Below are positions 41,634 to 50,744 of a stretch of 64,000 bases of DNA, piece after piece; the stretch's first letter is position 1, and every line of letters begins with the position of its first letter. A program made the translations under genes and the position numbers. Below the pieces are notes generated by a model that did not search any database, was not told the origin of the DNA, and saw nothing but the letters and a program-made list of their open reading frames with translations. This DNA is from UBA5314 sp035560815 (GTDB lineage: Bacteria > Bacillota > Syntrophomonadia > Syntrophomonadales > Syntrophomonadaceae): the NCBI GenBank assembly GCA_035560815.1, contig DATMYR010000010.1:62001-126000 (forward strand). Direction: 5' to 3'.

Positions 41634-41721
41634 GGGTGTCGAGGGGACGGTTCTCCTGACACCCTTTTTCTTTTGGTTATGGGGTGTCTGGGGTGTCTGG
41701 AGAACCGTCCCCTCGACACCC
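41634..41721. repeat. GGGGACGGTTCTC inverted repeat, copy 2
   Basis: 23-base perfect arms GGGTGTCGAGGGGACGGTTC... and its complement, around 42 bases. The left arm with the neighbouring GACACCC and TTTTTC also makes a terminator for rplT. It lies 15 bases after the rplT stop. Confidence 0.85.
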
Positions 41722-41765
41722 CATAACCAATGGCAATCTTTTGACGCAAGGGCAGGTGAAAACAC

Positions 41766-42563
41766 ATGAAACAGATAAGCTCCCGGGACAATCCCCTGGT
41801 CAAGCAGGCCAGCAGTTTAAAAATTCGTAAATATCGCTATGAAGAGCAGATGTTTCTGTTGGAAGGGGAGCGGGCACTCAACGAACTGCTACCCTATCGG
41901 CATCGATTAGTGCACTTGTTTATTCAGGAAGGAATGAGTGAAAAATATGCTCAGATTCTGTCCGGCATTGATGAAGACCGGGTAGTTATGGTCAACGCCA
42001 GCATTATGAAGGTTCTTTCTGACACCCAGCATCCGCAGGGTATCGTAGCCGTGGTTTCCATGGGGGAGGAGCGGGAGTTGAAGGATACTAACCCGGAGTC
42101 GGGCTTGTGGCTGCTTCTCGATAGGATCTCAGATCCGGGCAACTTGGGAACAATGATCAGAACCTGCTGGGCTCTTGATGGAGCAGGTATTTTGCTTACC
42201 CCCGGTTGTGTCGACCCTTACAGTCCAAAGGTCTGCCGCTCAAGTATGGGCGGGATTCTTAACCTGCCTATTATCTCCAATGTCGGCCATCAGGAAATTG
42301 ATTTCTTAATAAAGAAAGGCTTCCGAATGTTCAGTGCCACCGCTGCATCTAAACAAATCTATTACCAGACGGACCTCACAGGACCGGCAGTTCTCATGGT
42401 GGGAAGCGAAGCACATGGAATCGACCCTCTCCTGGAATGTAGGAGCAGCGACCTATTACAAATTCCCATGAAATCAGGAGTAAATTCTTTAAACGCTGCA
42501 AGTGCTTGTGCTATAATTATGAGTGAGGCGATGCGGCAGAGGTACGCCAGTTCCTTGTCCTAG
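41766..42563 (+). CDS. TrmH/SpoU-family RNA 2'-O-methyltransferase
   Basis: 265 residues. N-terminal substrate-binding part (SLKIRKYRYEEQMFLLEGERALNE), then the SPOUT knot: LLLDRISDPGNLGTMIRTCWALD, VCRSSMGGILNLPI, VLMVGSEAHGID and IPMKSGVNSLNAASACAIIM. All three SpoU motifs are intact. Probably modifies 23S rRNA. Typically found before pheST in Clostridia. Confidence 0.92.
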   Translation: MKQISSRDNPLVKQASSLKIRKYRYEEQMFLLEGERALNELLPYRHRLVHLFIQEGMSEKYAQILSGIDEDRVVMVNASIMKVLSDTQHPQGIVAVVSMGEERELKDTNPESGLWLLLDRISDPGNLGTMIRTCWALDGAGILLTPGCVDPYSPKVCRSSMGGILNLPIISNVGHQEIDFLIKKGFRMFSATAASKQIYYQTDLTGPAVLMVGSEAHGIDPLLECRSSDLLQIPMKSGVNSLNAASACAIIMSEAMRQRYASSLS

Positions 42564-42627
42564 CCTGATTTCTATGCTATAATTATCCTCAGTTCAGCCG
42601 TTATAAACCGGGAAGGGTGGACCTTGC

Positions 42628-42720
42628 ATGCAAAACGAGGCCAATAACCTGTGGAACCTTTTTGAATCATCCGGCTGCATAATTTATTATCTTCTCTATA
42701 AGATGATCATAACCCAGTAA
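42628..42720 (+). CDS. YqzL-like mini-protein
   Basis: 30 residues starting MQNEANNLWNLFESSG, then YYLLYKM. This matches the YqzL-family pattern (W-x-x-F-x-x-[ST]G-x-I-x-x-YLLYK), and the family is normally found at this location. GGGAAGGGTGG precedes the ATG. The family members are about 45 residues, so this one is short. Confidence 0.65.
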   Translation: MQNEANNLWNLFESSGCIIYYLLYKMIITQ

Positions 42721-42734
42721 TCATAACAAATACG

Positions 42735-42975
42735 ATGAACAGGACAAGTAACTTGCTGGCACCCCTTCAGGGAAGCTGTATCGTCGACTGAAAGTACAGC
42801 CAGGGGAAAACGCAAGGGAATTCACCTGGGAGTGGGGGACTGAAGTAACAGTAGGTCCTACCGGTAGTCGCCGTTATCGACAATTGAGGGAATCAAGCCC
42901 TGACCGGCTTGGTTAACCAGGGTGGTACCGCGGAAAACACTTTCGTCCCTTGAGACGAGGGTTTTTTTATTTTCT
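42735..42975 (+). promoter_or_regulatory. T-box leader (phenylalanine) with terminator
   Basis: Stem I begins near GATGAACAGGAC, with AGTA elements; the specifier is GGAA-TTC-ACC, codon TTC (Phe) at 42821-42823. The T-box itself, AGGGTGGTACCGCGG, is at 42919-42933, and a hairpin plus T-run (to about 42968) forms the terminator. Uncharged tRNA-Phe would bind and allow read-through into pheST. Confidence 0.93.
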
Positions 42976-42999
42976 GTCCGTAAGGAGGAAAGAAGATCC

Positions 43000-44022
43000 A
43001 TGTTGAATAAACTACAAGAACTGAAGAGTAAATCAGAGGAAATGCTTTCCCAACTGCTCAGTATCGAAGAGGTCAACGATTTTCGAGTGAAAATGCTGGG
43101 CCGCAAGGGGGAAATTACTCAACTGCTGCGCGGACTCAAGGATATGGCAGCTGAAGAAAGGACCGAAGCCGGTCGCCAGGCGAATGAACTGAAAGCTCGC
43201 CTGGAAGAACTGATTAATGGAAAGTTGGACCAGTTTAAAGCGCAGGAACTAGAGAAACGGCTCGCCGGGGAAAAAATTGATGTCACCCTGCCAGGAAGGC
43301 CGGTCCATCGCGGCGCTATCCATCCCCTTTCTCGGGTCGCGGAGGAAATCGTTGAGATTTTTGTAGGGATGGGATTCAGCGTAGCAGAAGGCCCGGAAGT
43401 GGAATCAGATTACTACAATTTTGAGGCGTTAAATGTGCCCCGCGACCATCCGGCCCGAGACATGCAGGATACTTTTTATATTAATGATGATATTCTGCTT
43501 CGCACCCATACCTCGCCGGTGCAGGTCCGCACAATGGAGAAAATGAAGCCCAGCCTGCCGGTAAAGATCGTTATTCCCGGAACTGTCTATCGCAAAGACG
43601 ATGATGCCACCCATTCCCCGATGTTCCACCAGGTAGAAGGGCTGCTTATTGACCGGCACATTACCTTCGCCAATCTGAAAGGTTGTTTGATGCATTTTGC
43701 GCAAAAGATATTTGGTGAACAGGTCAAAGTGCGCTACCGGCCCAGTTTCTTCCCCTTCACCGAGCCCAGTGCGGAAATGGACATATCCTGTGTAATCTGT
43801 GGCGGCAGCGGCTGTCGGGTCTGCTCGCATACTGGTTGGTTAGAAATCCTGGGATCGGGTATGGTGCATCCCCGGGTTCTGGAGTGCGGGGGGTATGATC
43901 CGGAAGAAGTTACCGGATTTGCTTTTGGGATGGGCATTGAACGCATCGCCATGTTGAAGTATGGCATCAATGACCTGCGCATGTTTTTTGAAAACGACCT
44001 GCGTTTTTTGAGCCAGTTCTAA
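43000..44022 (+). CDS. pheS: phenylalanyl-tRNA synthetase alpha subunit
   Basis: 340 residues from ATG at 43000 (TAAGGAGGAAAGAAGATCC before it). Coiled-coil N-terminus, then class II motifs: HPLSRVAEEIVEIFVGMGF, FYINDDILLRTHTSPVQVR, FHQVEGLLIDRHITF, and FGMGIERIAMLKYGI. Standard. Confidence 0.97.
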   Translation: MLNKLQELKSKSEEMLSQLLSIEEVNDFRVKMLGRKGEITQLLRGLKDMAAEERTEAGRQANELKARLEELINGKLDQFKAQELEKRLAGEKIDVTLPGRPVHRGAIHPLSRVAEEIVEIFVGMGFSVAEGPEVESDYYNFEALNVPRDHPARDMQDTFYINDDILLRTHTSPVQVRTMEKMKPSLPVKIVIPGTVYRKDDDATHSPMFHQVEGLLIDRHITFANLKGCLMHFAQKIFGEQVKVRYRPSFFPFTEPSAEMDISCVICGGSGCRVCSHTGWLEILGSGMVHPRVLECGGYDPEEVTGFAFGMGIERIAMLKYGINDLRMFFENDLRFLSQF

Positions 44023-44090
44023 ATGCCTCATAAAAGGGGAACCAGCTCAGTGCTGCTAGAAATCTAAATTTTTAGTGATGGGGTGAAAAT

Positions 44091-46145
44091 ATGGGAGTAC
44101 CGCTCAAATGGCTGAAGCGATATATTGAGATAGATTGGACCCCGGAGGAATTAGCTCACCGGCTGACCATGGCTGGCATAGCCATTGAAGGAATTGAAAA
44201 GGTGGATGATGATGCCATCTTGGAACTAGACCTTACCCCCAACCGGGGGGACTGTCTGGGTATACTCAACCTGGCCCGGGAAGTTGCAGCTTTATCAGGA
44301 AAACCGGTGCAAATCCCCCCGGTGCCGATCAAAGAGACCGGTGAAAAGATCGATGACTTGATCAAAATTGAAATTGCCGATCCCGACCTCTGCCGGCGTT
44401 ACAGCGCCCGTCTGGTCAAAAATTGCCAGGTGGCACCTTCGCCTGAATGGATGCAGGAGTGCCTGGTTGAAGCCGGAATCAGGCCGATCAGTAATGTTGT
44501 GGATGTAACCAATTTTGTCATGTTGGAGACCAACCAGCCTTTGCATGCCTTCGATTACAACCTTCTGGGCGAGGAAAAGCGCATTCTGGTGCGCCGTGCT
44601 CGCAATCAGGAATTATTGACCACCCTGGATGATATAGAAAGAACGCTGGATGAGGACTGTTTGTTAATCACAGATGGCAAACAGCCTGTAGCGCTGGCCG
44701 GGATTATGGGTGGTGCGGATACCGAAATCAATGATCAGACCAGCGATGTGCTCATCGAATCAGCCTGCTTTTGGGGGACCAACATTCGCAAAACCTCGCG
44801 CAAAATGAACCTGCGCAGCGATTCCTCCATTCGCTTCGAAAAAGGCACCGATATAGATGGGGTTATCTATGCTGCCAACCGGGCTGCCCAATTGCTGCAG
44901 GATCTGGCCGGTGGGCAGGTAGTGGCAGGTGTGGCTGACGTATATCCCCAACCCGCGAAGGCTCGTACGATCCGCCTGCGCCCGGAGCGGGTCAATTTCC
45001 TTTTGGGAATATCCTTGGAGGGCCAGGAGATTAAGGATATTCTAGATAAATTGGGCTTGAAAGCCGATGAGGACCAGGGCGATTTCATAGTTGAAGCCCC
45101 CAGCTACCGGCCTGATCTGGAGCTGGAGGTGGATCTCATTGAAGAGGTAGCCCGCCTGTATGGTTATGATCATATCGTTCCCCGTTTGCCCGAAGGTGAC
45201 ACCAGCCCGGGAGGCTTGGAGCCCTACCAGAAATTCCGCAACCGGGTGCGAGAGCTGATGGCCCGGAACTTCTATGAAGTGGTCAACTACAGCTTCATAA
45301 ACCCGACAGCCTTGGATCGCATTCAGGTGCCGGTGGACAGCGCCCTGCGTTCGGTGGTGAAGGTGGCCAACCCTCTCTCCGAAGAGCAGAGTGTCATGCG
45401 CACCGTCATACTTCCAGGTTTACTAGGGAATATAGCTGATAATTTAGCCCGAAAAAATAAAGATCTGGCTTTCTTTGAGATTGGAGCGGTATTTTATCCC
45501 ACCCTGGAAGGGCTGCCGGAAGAGGTCCTCAAACTGGGGGCCGTGGTTTGCGGCCAACGCGAGTCCTACTGGTTGAAGAACAATCTGCCCATGGATTTTT
45601 ACTACCTGAAAGGAGTTCTGGAAGACCTCCTGCAGGAATTGCGACTGCCTGTTTGCCGTTTTGATCCGATTGTGGATCCTTCATATCATCCTGGCCGGGC
45701 GGCCCGAATCAGCTGTGATGATCATGAAATTGGACTGGTTGGAGAAATACATCCTCGGGTCTTGGAAAACTACAACATTCGTTTCCAGGCCTGCGCATTG
45801 GAGTTGGATGTCAAGACACTGTTCGCCTTGAGCCAACCCCGGTCCATGAAAGAGGAGATTCCCCGCTATCCTGCCGTAGAACGGGATATCGCGGTACTGG
45901 TTCCCCTGGAGGCTCAGGCTTCGGATTTACTGGAAGCCATTCAAGCTACCGGTGGGGCTTTGCTTAAAAAGATCGATGTGTTTGACATCTATGCCGGGGA
46001 CCAGGTTCCAGCAGGAAAGAAGAGCATGGCCTTCCGGCTCACCTTGCAATCAACAGAGAAAACCCTGACCGAGGCTGAGGTGGGCCTGCTGATAGACACG
46101 GTTGTTGACGCATTGCAAAGCCGCTTCGGAGGAACTCTGAGGTAA
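44091..46145 (+). CDS. pheT: phenylalanyl-tRNA synthetase beta subunit, short form
   Basis: 684 residues; bacterial PheT is usually about 790-810. After the N-terminal MGVPLKWLKRYIEID ... TMAGIAIEGIEKV the sequence goes directly to ILELDLTPNRGDCLGILN. The roughly 110-residue EMAP-type tRNA-binding OB domain normally between these is missing. The B3/B4 editing domain, B5, the core and the C-terminal anticodon-binding domain (PRYPAVERDIAVLVP) are present. The frame is intact with no decay. Deletion is therefore functional or lineage-specific. Confidence 0.93.
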   Translation: MGVPLKWLKRYIEIDWTPEELAHRLTMAGIAIEGIEKVDDDAILELDLTPNRGDCLGILNLAREVAALSGKPVQIPPVPIKETGEKIDDLIKIEIADPDLCRRYSARLVKNCQVAPSPEWMQECLVEAGIRPISNVVDVTNFVMLETNQPLHAFDYNLLGEEKRILVRRARNQELLTTLDDIERTLDEDCLLITDGKQPVALAGIMGGADTEINDQTSDVLIESACFWGTNIRKTSRKMNLRSDSSIRFEKGTDIDGVIYAANRAAQLLQDLAGGQVVAGVADVYPQPAKARTIRLRPERVNFLLGISLEGQEIKDILDKLGLKADEDQGDFIVEAPSYRPDLELEVDLIEEVARLYGYDHIVPRLPEGDTSPGGLEPYQKFRNRVRELMARNFYEVVNYSFINPTALDRIQVPVDSALRSVVKVANPLSEEQSVMRTVILPGLLGNIADNLARKNKDLAFFEIGAVFYPTLEGLPEEVLKLGAVVCGQRESYWLKNNLPMDFYYLKGVLEDLLQELRLPVCRFDPIVDPSYHPGRAARISCDDHEIGLVGEIHPRVLENYNIRFQACALELDVKTLFALSQPRSMKEEIPRYPAVERDIAVLVPLEAQASDLLEAIQATGGALLKKIDVFDIYAGDQVPAGKKSMAFRLTLQSTEKTLTEAEVGLLIDTVVDALQSRFGGTLR

Positions 46146-46160
46146 GTCGATCGTGCTAAA

Positions 46161-46257
46161 GGGAAACAAGGGGACGGTTCTCTTGTTTCGCCCTTCACTG
46201 AGCAATTGTGAGCCAGCTATTATGGATGAAAACAAGAGAACCGTCCCCTTGTTTCCC
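46161..46257. repeat. GGGGACGGTTCTC inverted repeat, copy 3
   Basis: 28-base perfect arms starting GGGAAACAAGGGGACGG, around 41 bases that contain AGCCAGCTATTATGGATGA, shared with copy 4. It begins 15 bases after the pheT stop and could act as its terminator. Confidence 0.88.
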
Positions 46258-46292
46258 CTAATTAGGGTACCATGGGAGTAGGAGGGTTGGAA

Positions 46293-47972
46293 ATGGCCAT
46301 TAGCGAGAGTATGCCGACCGATGAAGCGATTGAAATCAGGGTGAAAGATGTAGGGGTTTTTACTATACAGCCTGGTATCACTGCAGCAGAATTCGTTACT
46401 GGTTTGAAGGATCGAGTTCCTTACCAGGTGACGGCAGTGATTATTGACAATGGGCTGAAAGATCTGCACCATGTTATGGATCATTCCTGCAGTTTGGAAC
46501 TGGTTGATGTAAGCTCGGAAATTGGTGCCCGCATCTACAGGCGTACTGCCCTGTTTATGATGTTAAAAGCCTGCCACGACCTTTTCCCCAAGCGAAAATT
46601 AATGGTAAAACATTCTCTTTCCAACGGACTGTACTGTGAATTTTTAGATGGTGAGGCCAAAGCCGAACAGGTGTCGGCTATTGAGAGATTGATGAAAGCC
46701 ATGGCAACCAGCGATCTGCCTATTAATAAAATGGTGGTCTCCAAAGAAGAGGCCCACCACATTTTCCACCGCCAGGGGCAGTTGGAGAGGGTGAAGCTTT
46801 TCGAATACCGCGATAAGGAGCATGTTCACATTCATGAGATGGATGGCTATTATGAATATTTTTATGATCCTATGGTGGACCATACCGGTGCCTGTGCGCA
46901 GTTTAAGCTTCTGGAATACCCTCCTGGACTGATACTGCAGACTCCTGAGATCGAAACTCCCGGGGAGATTCTGCCCTGGATAGAACTGCCCAAACTTTTT
47001 ACCATATACGCGGAAGCCAAAGATTGGGCAGAAATGATGGATATCAGGACAGTTGCCGCCCTCAATGACATTATCAAAAACGGTGATATCGGAGACCTGA
47101 TTCGCATTAATGAAGCTTTGCATGAGAAAAAGATCGCCTGGATTGCCGACCAAATCTGCAGTAATCCCAGGATTCGCGTAGTCCTCATCGCCGGGCCTTC
47201 TTCATCGGGGAAAACCACTTTTGCCCAAAGATTGCTTATCCAACTGCGCGTGAATGGGCGTAAGCCGGTGAGCATTTCTCTGGACAATTATTTCAAGGAT
47301 CGAGAGGCGACACCCCGGGATGAAAACGGCAATTATGCCTTTGAAGACCTGGAGGCATTGAAGTTGGATCTCTTTAACAACCACCTGAACAAACTGATTG
47401 CCGGAGAGGAAACAGAGATTCCGGTATATAACTTTAAAACGGGAACCACTGAGCCTTTTGGGGTGTTCACCAAGGTTCCACGAGGCGAGCCGATTATTAT
47501 CGAAGGGATTCACGGCTTGAATGAACAGTTGACCTGGAAGGTGCCCAAGGTACAAAAATATAAGATTTTCGTCAGCGCCTTAACCCAGGTGAATATTGAT
47601 TACAGCAACCGTATACCCACTACCGAGGCGCGGCTGGTCCGCCGCATCATTCGGGATGAGCGCACGCGCGGTTATGGAGCCCAGGCCACTATTAAACAAT
47701 GGCCGGTGGTAAGGAAGGGTGAAGAAGAGAACATCTTTCCCTTTCAGGAAAATGCTGATGTAATGTTCAATTCTTCACTCGTATATGAGCTGGCTGTACT
47801 CAAGACCATGGCTGAACCGCTTCTCGAAGTAATAGGACCGGAATACCCGGAGCATGTGCAAGCCAGTCGAAATTATAAATTCTTCAGCTATCTGCGGTCG
47901 GTGTCTCCGGATCTTGTGCCGCAGAATTCAATCCTTCGAGAGTTTATCGGGGGCAGCTGCTTTAAGGTGTGA
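46293..47972 (+). CDS. uridine kinase-like nucleoside kinase with TGS/ThrS-N-like domain
   Basis: 559 residues from ATG at 46293 (AGGAGGGTTGGAA before it). N-terminus resembles ThrRS TGS and second domains (VKDVGVFTIQPGITAAEF; MDHSCSLELVDVSSE; KEEAHHIFHRQGQLERVKL), then a P-loop kinase (AGPSSSGKTTFAQRLLIQL; ISLDNYFKDREATPRDENG; IIIEGIHGLNEQLTW). Such fusions are widespread in Clostridia. The kinase substrate is presumably a nucleoside. The gene is bracketed by repeat copies 3 and 4. Confidence 0.88.
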   Translation: MAISESMPTDEAIEIRVKDVGVFTIQPGITAAEFVTGLKDRVPYQVTAVIIDNGLKDLHHVMDHSCSLELVDVSSEIGARIYRRTALFMMLKACHDLFPKRKLMVKHSLSNGLYCEFLDGEAKAEQVSAIERLMKAMATSDLPINKMVVSKEEAHHIFHRQGQLERVKLFEYRDKEHVHIHEMDGYYEYFYDPMVDHTGACAQFKLLEYPPGLILQTPEIETPGEILPWIELPKLFTIYAEAKDWAEMMDIRTVAALNDIIKNGDIGDLIRINEALHEKKIAWIADQICSNPRIRVVLIAGPSSSGKTTFAQRLLIQLRVNGRKPVSISLDNYFKDREATPRDENGNYAFEDLEALKLDLFNNHLNKLIAGEETEIPVYNFKTGTTEPFGVFTKVPRGEPIIIEGIHGLNEQLTWKVPKVQKYKIFVSALTQVNIDYSNRIPTTEARLVRRIIRDERTRGYGAQATIKQWPVVRKGEEENIFPFQENADVMFNSSLVYELAVLKTMAEPLLEVIGPEYPEHVQASRNYKFFSYLRSVSPDLVPQNSILREFIGGSCFKV

Positions 47973-47983
47973 TACTGATCAGG

Positions 47984-48074
47984 AAACAGGGGGACGGTTC
48001 TCTTGGTTTCATCTTTCGCTGAGTAATTCTTAGCCAGCTATTATGGATGAAACAAGAGAACCGTCCCCCTGTTT
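47984..48074. repeat. GGGGACGGTTCTC inverted repeat, copy 4
   Basis: Arms AAACAGGGGGACGGTTCTCTT... and complement with one unpaired base; the inner part repeats AGCCAGCTATTATGGATGA of copy 3. It begins 11 bases after the stop of the kinase gene and ends with TTTTTTT, a good terminator. Confidence 0.88.
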
Positions 48075-48189
48075 TTTTGCCTATTGTAAACTCAATGTTT
48101 AAACCTGGTAAAAATGTTGTGCATCTCTTCAATTCCGGAGCGGTTCAGGATAGGATAAAGAAAAAAGGTTCACATTTGGAGTAAAGGGT

Positions 48190-48903
48190 GTGAAAGCATT
48201 GAAGGGTAAAATCATGGTGGTAGACGATGAACTATCTCTGGCCCGTCTTATTACCTATAACTTGAATAAAGAAGGTTTTGATACCATTCAAGCTTATGAT
48301 GGCATCGAAGCCGTGAACATGATCAAGAAAGAGCTGCCCGACCTCATTGTGCTCGATTTAATGCTCCCTGGTAAAGATGGATTGGAGATCTGCAAGGAGC
48401 TGAGGGCGGAAAATATCCGCACACCGATTATTATGCTAACCGCTCGGGATGATGAGATTGATAAAGTGGTAGGGCTGGAACTGGGTGCTGATGACTATGT
48501 CACCAAACCTTTCAGTGTGAGAGAACTGGTGGCCCGGGTAAAAGCAGTGCTGCGCCGTAACACACAAAAAAATGATGTGATAGAAACCCAACAGGAGATC
48601 ATTGTGGGCAATTTTACAATTCAACCGGAGCGCTATGAAATTCTTTTTAAGGGTCAGCTTTTGGACCTGACTTTAAAGGAATACGAATTGCTGGAGATGC
48701 TCTTGCGCAATAAAGGGCGGGTGCTGAAAAGAGATTACCTGCTCCAGGTGCTCTGGGATTACGCCGACAGTGCCAACACGCGGGTTTTGGATGTGCATAT
48801 CAGCAAAATCAGGGATAAGATCGAAGAAGATTCCAAGAATCCCAGGTATATAAAAACGGTTCGGGGATTAGGATACAGATTTGAGGAGGGACAGGATGTT
48901 TAA
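48190..48903 (+). CDS. phoP: PhoP/PhoB-type response regulator
   Basis: 237 residues. Receiver: KIMVVDDELSLARLI, LIVLDLMLPGKDG, ADDYVTKPFS. Winged helix: LDLTLKEYELLEMLL and TRVLDVHISKIRDKIEE. GTG start at 48190, eight bases behind GGAG. Overlaps the kinase by eight bases. The order with pst genes and PhoP-like boxes further on suggests phosphate control, but the same sequence type also includes ResD/YycF. Confidence 0.85.
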   Translation: MKALKGKIMVVDDELSLARLITYNLNKEGFDTIQAYDGIEAVNMIKKELPDLIVLDLMLPGKDGLEICKELRAENIRTPIIMLTARDDEIDKVVGLELGADDYVTKPFSVRELVARVKAVLRRNTQKNDVIETQQEIIVGNFTIQPERYEILFKGQLLDLTLKEYELLEMLLRNKGRVLKRDYLLQVLWDYADSANTRVLDVHISKIRDKIEEDSKNPRYIKTVRGLGYRFEEGQDV

Positions 48904-50668
48904 AAGCTTCCGTGCCCGACTCAGCTGGACATATCTGCTATTGATCCTGCTGGTGGCGGGTACCACCGGATTTGTAGCCAGTATTACATTTAGAAATTAC
49001 TATCTCAGCAATCTTGAAAACAATTTGGCTTATGAATCATCCCTGGTGACCCATATGATCAGGCTCAACCAGCTGCCATCCGGCCAAAATGTGGACTTCC
49101 AAAACATATGCCTGCTGGCCGCCCAGGATACCGACGCCCGGGTAACGATCGTGGCTGCCGATGGCCGGGTGCTGGGTGATTCTCAATTTGATCCGGCGAT
49201 CATGGAGAACCATTCAGGCCGACCGGAAATCTATCAAGCCCTGCACGACCAGAGGGGAACAGCCATTCGCCTCAGTGATACCGCAAAAATGAACATGCTT
49301 TATGTGGCGATACCCTTTCAAAGCGGAACTGTAAACGGTGCTGTACGTCTGGGTAAACCCCTGAATCAGGTGGAAGGTGTTTTTAATAGAATCCTGGCTG
49401 GTCTTCTTTTCTCCATCCTCATTATCGGTTTTGCTGCATTTTTCCTAAGCCTGTTTGTGGCTGAATGGTTTTCCCGACCTATTCGGCATATAACCGGAGT
49501 GGTACAGGAAATCGCCCGGGGCCGACTTAGCCAACGGATCACCTTGAACGTAGAGGATGAATTGGGAATTCTGGTAACAGCTATCAACGATATGGCGGAG
49601 AACCTGGAAGGCAATCTGAATGAAATATCCCAGGTGAAAAACCGGTTGGAAGCGGTTCTCGACAATACTGTAAATGGAATCGTATTGATCGATGATGAAG
49701 GCCGGATTCGCTATGTCAATCCAGCGGCCATGCGATTGCTCTGCATTGATCCTGCTTTCATGGGCAGGAAACATGTGGAATTGATCACCAACTATGAAAT
49801 GATTCAATTGACAGACAAAGTACGCAAGGATGGCCAGTCCCTCCGTCAAGAAATAGTCCTGCATAATCTGGGCGGCAAGATACTGGAAGCGAATGCAGTT
49901 CCGGTAGTGAAGCAGGATGATGCTGCCCAACACGATGTTCTGGTCGTCCTTAACGACATTACCGAGTTAAAGCGTTTACAGCAGGTGCGCCAGGATTTTG
50001 TGGCCAATATTTCTCATGAATTGAAGACACCGGTGGCCACCATCAGCGGGTTCGCCGAAACTCTGCTTGGAGAAGGTCAGGACCATCCGGAAAATGTCCC
50101 GGAGTTTTCCCGTATTATTTATGAAGAAGCCCAACGCCTTGGTAAGATGATCAAGGCCCTCTTAGAATTGTCCCGTCTGGAGAGCGGATATCAGGAAATT
50201 CATCCAGAAAAAATAAAGGTAGTGGATATCATTGAAAACGCAGTGGCAATCGTAAGGAAGAGATCTGATGACGTGGATATTGAGATTGAGGCAGCTCCCG
50301 AGGTTTATCAGACGATCATTGAAGCAGATGGAGAAATGATTGTCCAGGTTATGATCAACCTACTAGAAAATGCTCTCAATCACAGTCGGGAAGACAGTTC
50401 TGTAAAGGTGAAAATTGAAAATCTGAACGATTCCTTCAAAGTGAGCGTAATTGACCAGGGTGAAGGCATACCAGAAAAAGATTTGCCCCGTATTTTTGAG
50501 CGCTTTTACCGGGTTGATAAAGCGCGCTCCCGCAAGACCGGGGGTACGGGGTTGGGGCTGGCCATCGTGAAACACCTGGTGGAAAACCACGGCGGCCAGG
50601 TGGGAGTGGAGAGCAGACTGGGAGAAGGATCAACATTTTTCTTTACTATCCCCACGAAAGGCTTTTGA
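48896..50668 (+). CDS. phoR: PhoR-type sensor histidine kinase
   Basis: 590 residues from ATG at 48896 (GAGGAGGGACAGG). Two membrane helices enclosing an extracytoplasmic domain (about 30-165), HAMP, a PAS domain (AVLDNTVNGIVLIDDEGRI), HisKA with FVANISHELKTPVATISGF, and HATPase with MINLLENALNHSREDS and GTGLGLAIVKHLVENHGG. PhoR/ResE/WalK architecture. Confidence 0.9.
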   Translation: MFKSFRARLSWTYLLLILLVAGTTGFVASITFRNYYLSNLENNLAYESSLVTHMIRLNQLPSGQNVDFQNICLLAAQDTDARVTIVAADGRVLGDSQFDPAIMENHSGRPEIYQALHDQRGTAIRLSDTAKMNMLYVAIPFQSGTVNGAVRLGKPLNQVEGVFNRILAGLLFSILIIGFAAFFLSLFVAEWFSRPIRHITGVVQEIARGRLSQRITLNVEDELGILVTAINDMAENLEGNLNEISQVKNRLEAVLDNTVNGIVLIDDEGRIRYVNPAAMRLLCIDPAFMGRKHVELITNYEMIQLTDKVRKDGQSLRQEIVLHNLGGKILEANAVPVVKQDDAAQHDVLVVLNDITELKRLQQVRQDFVANISHELKTPVATISGFAETLLGEGQDHPENVPEFSRIIYEEAQRLGKMIKALLELSRLESGYQEIHPEKIKVVDIIENAVAIVRKRSDDVDIEIEAAPEVYQTIIEADGEMIVQVMINLLENALNHSREDSSVKVKIENLNDSFKVSVIDQGEGIPEKDLPRIFERFYRVDKARSRKTGGTGLGLAIVKHLVENHGGQVGVESRLGEGSTFFFTIPTKGF

Positions 50669-50744
50669 TAGGGGCGGTTTCTCCTAAAAAAGGTTCAATA
50701 GAGGCGAATTGGTTATTAAACAGGAATTCCTTAAAACACAACTA

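Noticed and set aside
50671..50690. Fifth copy of the GGGGACGGTTCTC repeat after phoR
   Set aside because: GGGGCGGTTTCTCC resembles the core but has no inverted partner.
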